A stretch of 64,000 nt of DNA from Sporosarcina thermotolerans. GTDB lineage: Bacteria; Bacillota; Bacilli; Bacillales_A; Planococcaceae. Positions 57,144-64,000 of this stretch are shown here, piece by piece; position 1 is the first letter of the stretch; every line of letters begins with the position of its first letter. The stretch lies in assembly GCF_030067815.1 (NCBI RefSeq), contig NZ_CP125968.1, forward strand, positions 1,057,001-1,121,000. Direction: 5' to 3'. Under the pieces are notes generated by a model. That model ran no database searches and had not been told where the DNA came from. It saw only the letters and a program-made list of their open reading frames with translations. Position numbers and translations under genes: made by a program.

Positions 57144-58538
57144 TTGACCGTTATTGTAGGAGAGAAAATTGTTGCTGAAATTCACAGTTTGGACGATAAA
57201 GGAAATGGCCAGGCAGCAATTTGGCGGGAGAATGAAAAGGGTAACCTGAGAAAGTTGAAGCTCATCATTCCGCAGTCTTTGCCGGGAGAAACTGTACAAG
57301 TGGTTGTGGATAATCCGTCTATGAGATGGAGTAAGACTTTGCCTGAAGAAATCTTGGTCGCGAACCCGGACCGAGTAGAAGCACCTTGCCCGCATTTCGA
57401 ACTTTGCGGCGGCTGTGTTTGGCAGCACTGGAGCTACGAAGGCCAGTTGAAGCATAAGACGAATCATGTGAAAGAAGCAATTCAAAGTGTTGGTATGGAT
57501 CCGGACCTCGTTCAGGATACAATCGGCATGGACGACCATTGGCATTACCGCAATAAAATGGAATTTACGTTTTCACCTGAAGGAAATCTTGGCCTGCATG
57601 AGCAAGGGAATTTCCGTAAAATCATCCCTCTTGAAACTTGCCTGATTGCTGGCCGTAACATGGTTGATGCAACGATGGAAGTGAGCGAATGGGTGAAAGG
57701 CTTTGGCCTTACTGGATATAATAAAGACACACATGAAGGACTGCTCCGTCATTTGATGGTACGTGAATCGTTTGAAACAGGCGAAATCATGCTTTCATTA
57801 TTTGCGACAAAAGCTCCAACTGGGGAACTCGCGTCAGCAGTGGAAAATCTGATTGACCGGATCTCCGATAAGTTTCCCAACGTGAAAAGTTTGCTATGGC
57901 ATGTAAATACAGATTTGGCAGACCGTACACAATCCGAAGATACTCACGTGTTGGCAGGACGTGATTTCATTTATGATGAATTAGGCGGATACCGTTACCG
58001 CCTTTGGTTCGATACATTCTTCCAAACAAATCCGGTTCAAGCACAGAAGCTTGTCGACCTTGCACTTGAAATGGGCAAGCCGCAGGAAGATGAAAAAATG
58101 ATTGACCTATTTTGTGGTGTTGGTACATTCTCATTGCCGTTTGCCGCTCGAGTGAAAGAATTGGCTGGCATCGAGATTGTCGAAACATCGATTGAATCAG
58201 CAAAACGAAATGCATTGGATAATGATTTGCATAATACAACATTCCTTGCCCGCGATGCACGAAAAGGAATAGACGAAATCCATGAAAGCTGGGGCTTGGC
58301 GGATATATTGTTAGTTGACCCACCGCGTTGCGGCGCTGGCGGCAAAGTGATGCGCCGCATTGGGCGATCAGAGCCGAAACGAATCGTCTACGTTTCATGT
58401 AACCCGGACACATTCGCAACGGACATTGCAGAATTGGTGCCATTCGGTTATAAACTTCAAAAAGTTCAGCCGGTTGACCTTTTCCCAAACACTGTACATG
58501 TGGAATGCGTTGCGTTGTTGACGTTGGAAGCAGAATAA
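57144..58538 (+). CDS. rlmCD: 23S rRNA (uracil-C5)-methyltransferase, RlmCD type
   Basis: 464 residues: an N-terminal TRAM domain (about 1-60), iron-sulfur cluster cysteines in CPHFELCGGCVWQH plus a downstream Cys, an insert domain, and a C-terminal SAM domain with DLFCGVGTFSLPFA, VDPPRCGAGGKV and YVSCNPDTFATD (catalytic Cys). In Bacillus one enzyme, RlmCD, modifies U747 and U1939. TTG 57144 follows AAAGGAG. A TATAAT at 57045-57050 marks a probable promoter. Confidence 0.9.
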   Translation: MTVIVGEKIVAEIHSLDDKGNGQAAIWRENEKGNLRKLKLIIPQSLPGETVQVVVDNPSMRWSKTLPEEILVANPDRVEAPCPHFELCGGCVWQHWSYEGQLKHKTNHVKEAIQSVGMDPDLVQDTIGMDDHWHYRNKMEFTFSPEGNLGLHEQGNFRKIIPLETCLIAGRNMVDATMEVSEWVKGFGLTGYNKDTHEGLLRHLMVRESFETGEIMLSLFATKAPTGELASAVENLIDRISDKFPNVKSLLWHVNTDLADRTQSEDTHVLAGRDFIYDELGGYRYRLWFDTFFQTNPVQAQKLVDLALEMGKPQEDEKMIDLFCGVGTFSLPFAARVKELAGIEIVETSIESAKRNALDNDLHNTTFLARDARKGIDEIHESWGLADILLVDPPRCGAGGKVMRRIGRSEPKRIVYVSCNPDTFATDIAELVPFGYKLQKVQPVDLFPNTVHVECVALLTLEAE

Positions 58539-58544
58539 ATGAAT

Positions 58545-58583
58545 GGAGGCTCTCTTCTTTAATGGAAGAGGGCTTTTTTTATG
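58545..58583 (+). terminator. rlmCD terminator
   Basis: CTCTCTTC / GGAAGAGGG stem followed by CTTTTTTT. Confidence 0.85.
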
Positions 58584-58632
58584 GGTTTATTGTTAGGTTA
58601 AAGGTCCTGAAACGACGATTACTTTGTGAACT

Positions 58633-58716
58633 TGACCGATAACTCACGGATAGTGACCGATAACTCCATCTAAGTGACCGATAACTTCCGGAAACTGAAC
58701 GATATCTGCTTTTCGA
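58633..58716 (+). repeat. 21-bp tandem repeat (4 units) of a different family
   Basis: TGACCGATAACT recurs at 58633, 58654 and 58675, and TGAACGATATCT at 58696, exactly 21 bp apart. The remaining 9 bp of each unit are poorly conserved. It is unrelated in sequence to the CCCATAGAA arrays and lies between the rlmCD terminator and the helicase gene. Confidence 0.85.
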
Positions 58717-58836
58717 AGGAAATTTCCTGCGCAAATACCCCTTTTCCATCTAAATCTATTGTCTAAAACCTTACAAACACATAGTAATATCATTTTTGGA
58801 CATTCTAACAAGAAAATATCGGATGAGGGGATGTTT

Positions 58837-60367
58837 ATGAAAATTGAAAGATCGTCCGAATGGAAAGAGGGCTTCGAGGAACGATTAGAGAATCGCCAAG
58901 CATGGGATAATTGGACATTATACAAAATGTGCTATGAGGTGGAAAAGGCAAAATTGATCAAAGACTTCAACGGCCTTCAAGCACCAAACTTTTTACCCGA
59001 ACTAAAGCCTTACCCTCATCAATTGGAGGCAGCACAAACGGTAATCGAACGGATGAATGGGAAAGCCATACTTGCCGATGAGGTTGGTCTTGGGAAGACC
59101 ATTCAAGCAGGGTTGATCCTAAAAGAGTACCTAATAAGGGGGCTTGTGAAAAAAGCTCTCATTCTTGTCCCTGCTTCCCTAATTAACCAATGGATCGAAG
59201 AACTGAACCGGAAATTCCATATTCCTGTCATGCAATATAATAAAAAATACGACATGAGTTATTGCGATATTGTTATCGCCAGTATGGACATGGCGAAAAG
59301 AAGCCCACATAAAGAAAATATTTATAACCAGGATTATGATTTGATCATCATTGATGAGGCCCATAAATTAAAAATCCCAAAACGAAAAACTATGAATTCG
59401 TTCAAAACCTAAAAAAGAAATTCTGCTTACTGCTAACTGCAACACCGATTCAAAACGACGTTTTTGAGCTGTTTAACTTAATTTCTTTATTAAAACCGGG
59501 TCATTTAGGCAATTTTGAGACGTTCCAATCCGTATTTTCCGCAAGCAAACATAATGTAGAGGAAGACGAGTTTTTAAAAGAATTGATAAATCAAGTAATG
59601 GTTAGGAATTCTCGGCATGACACGGGAATTGAATGGACGAACCGTCGCGTTCAAATCATCCCTCTTGAGTTCAGTGATAAGGAAAAAGAAGTGTACGATA
59701 TGATTTCGGAACTAAAGCATGTCTCCCCCGTATTTTCGGTGCATTTTCGATGATTACCTTACAAAAAGAAATATGCAGTAGTAAACATGCAGCATTCCTT
59801 ACGTTGAATGAAATGCGACAAAAATGTACGAAATCTGAAGAAATCTCTTTCACAGATGAGATTATACTGAAATTATCCGAGCTTGATCGAAATACCAAAG
59901 CGGAAAAGGCTTATGAAATTATCAAACAAACGGATGGCGAGAAAGTAATTATCTTTACGGAGTACCGTGCAAGTCAATCATTTTTGCAAAGTTATCTATA
60001 CGAAAGAGGAATCATCAGTGTCCCGTTCAATGGCCAATTTAGCAAAAGTAAACGTGAGTGGATGAAGCAGTTATTTAAAGAAAAAGCCCAAGTATTAATT
60101 GCAACCGAATCCGGTAGTGAAGGGATAAACCTCCAATTTTGCCATCATGTCATTAACTATGATTTGCCATGGAACCCGATGAAGCTTGAACAACGGATTG
60201 GTCGTGTCCACAGGTTGGGACAAGAGCATGATGTTAATATATACAATTTAGCCATCAAACATACAATTGAGGACCATATATTAGAGTTGCTGAATGTGAA
60301 AATTGGCGTCTTTGAAAAAGTGGTGGGCGAGTTGGATGATATCCTGACATTTAAAATGTCGATCTAA
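58837..60367 (+). CDS. yqhH: SNF2/RapA-type helicase, YqhH-like (two frameshifts)
   Basis: The intended protein has about 511 residues. It carries motif I ADEVGLGKTIQAGLIL, motif II IIDEAHKLKNP, motif III LLLTATPIQND, motif V SEGINLQFCHHVINYDLPWNP and motif VI QRIGRVHRLGQ. It breaks in an A-run near 59371 (five instead of six A) and a G-run near 59739. B. subtilis yqhH encodes such a helicase next to yqhG, the same arrangement as here, which supports the name. ATG 58837 follows GAGGGG. Confidence 0.85.
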
Positions 60368-60384
60368 CAACAAGGAGGTAGCGT

Positions 60385-61190
60385 ATGTACCCTCAACAGA
60401 TTCATCAATATGTTCGGCAGTTTTTCCAGGAGAATAATTGTGAAATTCTTCGGGAAAGCAATGATTTTCTAAATGTACAATTGACGATTGAAATGGATAA
60501 ACGAATTATGAACCGGCCTTTTTATTGGAAGTACCTGGAGAGTACGGGGGATGAACCGAATCCGGCACAGCTTACGTTAATCACAGATAAAAATAGACTT
60601 ACTGAAAGTATTGCGGGGAGGTTGTTCATTACGGTTCCCCCCGTCTTAACCAATTGTTCAAAGTGACAAAGGAGCTTGGCTCATTTGTGCAAATGTACGA
60701 AAAGAATGTAAATCAAAGTGGAGAGCAAACGATATTGACACCTTGGGTTGGCGTGAATTATAAAATAACGTACTCCAGTGATCGGACAAAGGAAATCCTT
60801 TATTCGTTGGGCATTAATCTGCTGACAGGTGCCATTATAAATGGGTTTCAGGAATCGATTAGTCATTTGAATTTGGAAAGCACGATTGCGCCGAACACAT
60901 TCCACGTGCCATATATTATTAAACCGTTACGTGCCTTGGAGCGGTTAGATGCTGTGATTGAAAACCAAATCTTACATGATGATCATACATGGGCGGAAGA
61001 AGCGAAGGAAAGACTTCGAAAAGACTTGCTCGTTTTGGAGTATTTTTACAGAGATATTGATGAAGCGAATCGGCCCGAGTGCTATGAGGGTGAGAAGAAA
61101 GCGATGGAAGAGCAGTATGAGACGAAGGTGAAAGTCGAGGTTATCAATGGCGGTCTGTTTTATTTGCAAACTAATGTAGGCATCCAATAG
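60385..61190 (+). CDS. yqhG: YqhG family protein (frameshifted)
   Basis: The intended protein has about 268 residues. A T-run near 60630 is one base short; restoring it gives FITYGSPRLNQLFKVTKELGSFVQ, typical of YqhG. Other conserved parts are NVQLTIEMDKRIMNRPFYWKYLE and ITYSSDRTKEILYSLGINLLTG. It begins 17 bp after the helicase behind AAGGAGG. Function unknown. Its TAG stop lies in a half unit of repeat array D, so the C-terminus abuts the repeats directly. Confidence 0.85.
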
Positions 61191-61570
61191 AAGTGCTTCG
61201 ACTTCCCATAGAAGCACTGCGACTTCCCATAGAAGTGCTTCGACTTCCCATAGAAGTGCTTCGACTACCCGTAGAAGTGCTTCGACTTCCCATAGAAGTG
61301 CTGCAACTTCCCATAGAAGTGCTACGACTTCCGGTAGAAGTGCTTCGACTTCCCATAGAAGTGCTTCGACTTCCCATAGAAGCACTGCGACTTCCCATAG
61401 AAGTGCTTCGACTACCCGTAGAAGTGCTTCGACTTCCCATAGAAGTGCTGCAACTTCCCATAGAAGTGCTACGACTTCCCGTAGAAGTGTCTCGACTTCC
61501 CGCAGAAGTGCCACAACTTCCCATAAAAGTGCGTCGACTTCCCGTAGAAGTGCAGCAACTTTCCGAAAAT
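61184..61570 (+). repeat. 21-bp tandem repeat array D (17 full units plus partial ends)
   Basis: The largest array of the ACTTCCCATAGAAGTG family: half unit 61184-61198, 17 full units from 61199 to 61555, and a decayed unit at 61556. A block of variants (CACTG, CTACCC, GCTG, GCTA) recurs in the same order from 61199 and from 61367, indicating a ~168-bp internal duplication with loss of a unit. Long ORFs through it on both strands are by-products of the 21-bp period. Confidence 0.92.
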
Positions 61571-61652
61571 AGATGTTTAGGTAATAGGCGCCTCACACAT
61601 GGAAATTCCTCCTCGCATATACTGTAGAGATTGCAATAAAGGAGGAGAACCA

Positions 61653-62066
61653 ATGCATTATTGGTATTTCCCTTACAGTATTCATGAAGCCTATCCATTA
61701 GTTGTACAGCAAGTTACTGACCCACTTGCTGTTCGAGAAAACTCGACAGCGTCACCAAGTGATCCAAACCCCTATCCACCCGTTCAAACAACCCGGTTCA
61801 CCAACTCTGCGAAGCATTCTTTGGATTTAATCAAACAGGCAGAACTGTTAATTAAAAAAATTTCAGAATCTGAAACGTTCGCTCATGAATTGATGACTTC
61901 GGCACAACAATCTAATCAAAAAAAAGTAGACGAAATGTGTACCTCCGCGGGAATCACTGCCAAGTTTGAGACGAAGTACACACCCGATGGATTTCGGATT
62001 CAGCTTCAAGAAGAAGACGATAAGGGCGGCGTATGCTGTAAGGTGATCCTGAACCTTCGTTGGTAA
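61653..62066 (+). CDS. Hypothetical protein with Tyr/Pro-rich N-terminus, possibly sporulation-linked
   Basis: 137 residues. MHYWYFPYSIHEAYPL is followed by a helical segment (HSLDLIKQAELLIKKISESETFAHELMTSAQQSNQKKVDEMC) and a beta-rich end (KFETKYTPDGFRIQLQ...CCKVILNLRW). ATG 61653 follows AAAGGAGG. ACA, 16 bp, then CATATACTG (61617-61625 region) resembles a SigK or SigE promoter, weakly. I do not recognise a characterised family. Confidence 0.68.
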   Translation: MHYWYFPYSIHEAYPLVVQQVTDPLAVRENSTASPSDPNPYPPVQTTRFTNSAKHSLDLIKQAELLIKKISESETFAHELMTSAQQSNQKKVDEMCTSAGITAKFETKYTPDGFRIQLQEEDDKGGVCCKVILNLRW

Positions 62067-62078
62067 TAATATTTAAAT

Positions 62079-62129
62079 GGAAACAGCAATGCATCCCAAA
62101 GCTTTTGGCATGCATTGCTGTTTTCTTTA
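62079..62129 (+). terminator. Terminator
   Basis: AAACAGCAATGCAT / ATGCATTGCTGTTTT with a CCCAAAGCTTTTGGC inner hairpin, followed by CTTT. Confidence 0.9.
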
Positions 62130-62183
62130 GTACGTATATATGGAACAATGGAAGATACTGAAACGGAAAGGACGGATAAGGGG

Positions 62184-63392
62184 ATGAAGAAAAAGATATT
62201 TGGTGTGCATGATGATAATACATTACGTCAATTCGAAAATTGTTTACGGGCAGGACAGGTAGCAGGCGGTGTGCTATGTGCTGACGGACATTATGGATAC
62301 AGTCAGCCGGTTGGCGGCGTTATAGTGTATGACGGGCAAATTTCGCCATCGGGGGTCGGCTATGACATCGCTTGCGGAAATAAGGCGGTTCGCACTAATC
62401 TGAAGTGGTCTGAAATCGAAAAGGATCTTCCCCGGATTATGGATGAAATTGCTTCATCCATTTCTTTCGGTGTTGGGATGAAAAATATGAAAAGGGTGGA
62501 TCATAAACTATTTGATGATCCGGATTGGGACGTCTTTAAGGAAATAGGTAAGCAGGAGCATGATCGGCTGAAGAAATTGGCAAAAGATCAATTGGGGACA
62601 GTTGGCGCCGGGAATCATTTTGTTGATGTACTAGTGGAGAAAGAAACAGGTGATGTGTGGATCGCCAATCATTTTGGGAGCAGGGGATTCGGCCATAAGA
62701 CGGCGAGCGGATTCTTGAACTTGGCGAGTGGTAGGGGATTTTCAGACCGGGCACCTGGTGAAAGCATGGAGCAAGCGCCGACATTAATTGATTTGAACAG
62801 CGAAATGGGCGATCTTTATTATCGTGCGATGACGTTAAGTGGGAAATATGCATATGCCGGAAGGAATTACGTAATCGATGAAGTTCTCTCGATTTTAGGC
62901 GCGACTTCCGAATTTGAGGTGCATAATCATCATAATTACGCTTGGAAAGAGACTCATTTCGGCAAGGAATACGTCGTTGTCCGTAAAGGGGCGACTCCTT
63001 CAGCACCAGGGCAATTAGGCTTCATCGGTGGCAGTATGGGTGATGTTTCTGTAATCGTCCGTGGAAAAGGGAACGAAGCAAATGCAGATTCATTTTTTAG
63101 CACAGTCCATGGAGCTGGCCGAATCATGAGTCGAACAGAAGCGGCGGGCCGGATGAACTGGAAAACCCGAACACGGTCCGGTGGGAAAATTTCACAAGAA
63201 CGTATGGATCAAGCCGTTCAAAAGTACGGCGTCGAATTGCGTGGCGGAGGGACAGATGAAAGTCCGTTTGTCTATCGCAAATTGCGTGATGTGTTAGATG
63301 CACATGAAGAGACGATTGATGTCCTCCATATATTGAAACCAGTCGGAGTTTGCATGGCTGGTGCGAATGAATATGATCCGTATAAGGATTGA
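62184..63392 (+). CDS. RtcB-family RNA ligase-like protein (non-canonical subgroup)
   Basis: 402 residues. Metal and guanylylation regions are recognisable: SPSGVGYDIACGNKAVRTNL (Asp/Cys), GTVGAGNHFVDV, NHFGSRGFGHK, NHHNYAW (His), and STVHGAGRIMSRTEAAGR with the guanylated-His region. Canonical RtcB reads DIGCGM where this has DIACGN, placing it in a divergent group. Family members join 2',3'-cyclic phosphate or 3'-phosphate ends to 5'-OH RNA with GTP. No rtcA is nearby. The start is uncertain (ATG 62184 or 62148). Confidence 0.8.
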   Translation: MKKKIFGVHDDNTLRQFENCLRAGQVAGGVLCADGHYGYSQPVGGVIVYDGQISPSGVGYDIACGNKAVRTNLKWSEIEKDLPRIMDEIASSISFGVGMKNMKRVDHKLFDDPDWDVFKEIGKQEHDRLKKLAKDQLGTVGAGNHFVDVLVEKETGDVWIANHFGSRGFGHKTASGFLNLASGRGFSDRAPGESMEQAPTLIDLNSEMGDLYYRAMTLSGKYAYAGRNYVIDEVLSILGATSEFEVHNHHNYAWKETHFGKEYVVVRKGATPSAPGQLGFIGGSMGDVSVIVRGKGNEANADSFFSTVHGAGRIMSRTEAAGRMNWKTRTRSGGKISQERMDQAVQKYGVELRGGGTDESPFVYRKLRDVLDAHEETIDVLHILKPVGVCMAGANEYDPYKD

Positions 63393-63396
63393 AATA

Positions 63397-63438
63397 CGTA
63401 AAAGCCAATCACATTCCGGTTGATTGGCTTTTTTTTAT
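63397..63438 (+). terminator. Terminator after the rtcB-like gene
   Basis: AAAGCCAATCA / TGATTGGCTTT with CATTCCGGT loop and a following T run. Confidence 0.9.
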
Positions 63439-63539
63439 TCATTAACAATAACAATACATCCCTATTCAACATATATTTATTGTAATTCGATAAATTGCGT
63501 GATAAAGTCAAATTATATTAAATTAGTGAGGTGCATTTT

Positions 63540-64000
63540 ATGAAACGCGAAACACTCTTTTTAAAGTTGGCTGTTGTTCTTATGGGGATTCCGATTCTTG
63601 CCATTTGCATATTTGTTGTGCCAGAAATTGGGGAATTCGCAGCGGAACTTTATCCGACAATGCCTTATTTAAGATACCTTGTAGTGATCGATTTATATGC
63701 GTCGGCAATCCCTTTTTACTTTGCTTTATACCAGGCCTTTAAGCTGTTGGGTATATCGATAGGGAGAAGCCTTCTCGGATTTATCTGTGAAAGCATTAAA
63801 GAATATCAAATACTGTGCACTTATTATCTGTGGCGTATACGTGATAGGCATGCCACTTTTTTATCTCATGGGGAAATGGATGATGCACCGGGCATTATTT
63901 TAATCGGATTGGTTATCATCTTTGCTTCATTTGTCATTGCGGTTTTTGCTGCTGTACTTCAAAAACTTCTGACAGATGCCATTGAAATTAAATCAGAAAA
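63540..64000 (+). CDS. DUF2975 membrane protein, 3' end outside the window (three one-base losses)
   Basis: ATG 63540 opens MKRETLFLKLAVVLMGIPIL with helix 1, then FYFALYQAFKLL. Three single-base losses near 63751, 63769 and 63879 shift the frame three times and return it. Read across, GYIDREK, AFSDLSVKALKNIKYCALIICGVYVIGMPLFYLMGKW and DDAPGIILIGLVIIFASFVIAVF give the standard DUF2975 order of four helices. In Bacillales the next gene often encodes a YozG-type regulator; it would lie beyond the window. Confidence 0.72.
   Translation, partial: MKRETLFLKLAVVLMGIPILAICIFVVPEIGEFAAELYPTMPYLRYLVVIDLYASAIPFYFALYQAFKLLGISIGRSLLGFICESIKEYQILCTYYLWRIRDRHATFLSHGEMDDAPGIILIGLVIIFASFVIAVFAAVLQKLLTDAIEIKSE

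Noticed and set aside
61171..61698. Long open frames through array D on both strands (LPIEVLR-, ALLWEVE- and TSMGSRS-type proteins)
   Set aside because: The 21-bp period keeps several frames open at once. There is no ribosome site, and the composition simply mirrors the repeat. The same applies to ORFs over arrays A, B and C.

Overview
The window looks like a chromosomal segment of an endospore-forming Bacillales bacterium, most likely Planococcaceae (Sporosarcina-like). The reasons are a gerA-type germinant receptor operon, a SleL/YaaH-type cortex-lytic hydrolase, YheC/D-type and other coat-like proteins, a yqhH-yqhG pair, a CtsR-regulated clpE, MhqR-type quinone-response sites, a preQ1-I riboswitch before queC, strong GGAGG ribosome sites and frequent TTG starts. 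I saw no rRNA, tRNA, CRISPR array, prophage or complete insertion sequence. Layout: 0.1-2.2 kb quinone/electrophile defence (ring-cleaving dioxygenase, FMN reductase). 2.2-6.2 kb ger operon on the minus strand, including an easily missed 56-residue fourth gene. 6.3-7.9 kb SLH plus NlpC/P60 cell-wall hydrolase. 8.0-9.9 kb SulP transporter with a UspA protein. 10.2-11.4 kb M20 amidohydrolase. 11.6-13.7 kb clpE. 13.7-15.0 kb two copies of a ~145-bp MITE-like element around a YkvA-like and a YciI-like gene. 15.2-22.4 kb a cytosolic metallophosphatase, then a CUT1 (UgpB/A/E/C-type) importer ending in a translationally coupled beta-CASP-like metallo-hydrolase. 22.5-24.3 kb queC, a queuosine-precursor transporter and queF. 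24.4-31.6 kb mixed small genes, a cold-shock protein and coat-type proteins. 31.8-35.1 kb an ABC-2 exporter. 35.1-38.9 kb deaminase, AlkD-like glycosylase, CBS protein, spore hydrolase, acetyltransferase. 39.1-44.8 kb GntR regulator, class III CoA-transferase, HMG-CoA-lyase-like enzyme and a complete TRAP transporter. 45-51 kb Nudix, lipoprotein, second NlpC/P60, LURP-one, cupin, DUF4362 and ArsB-like genes. 51.2-54.8 kb a cluster of candidate coat/matrix proteins, including a glutamine-hexapeptide-repeat protein next to an Ala-block/Lys-pentapeptide-repeat protein. 54.9-64 kb DUF1259 protein, aspartase, RlmCD, yqhH-yqhG, RtcB-like ligase and a DUF2975 membrane protein cut by the window end. 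Two themes cut across genes. First, four intergenic arrays of one 21-bp repeat family (core ACTTCCCATAGAAGT, about 43 units), all in the same orientation, plus two unrelated 20/21-bp arrays. Second, at least 29 single-base indels break otherwise well-conserved reading frames. Most are one-base losses, many of them in homopolymer runs, so most of the apparent pseudogenes here are probably assembly or sequencing artefacts. I therefore describe the intended genes across the breaks.
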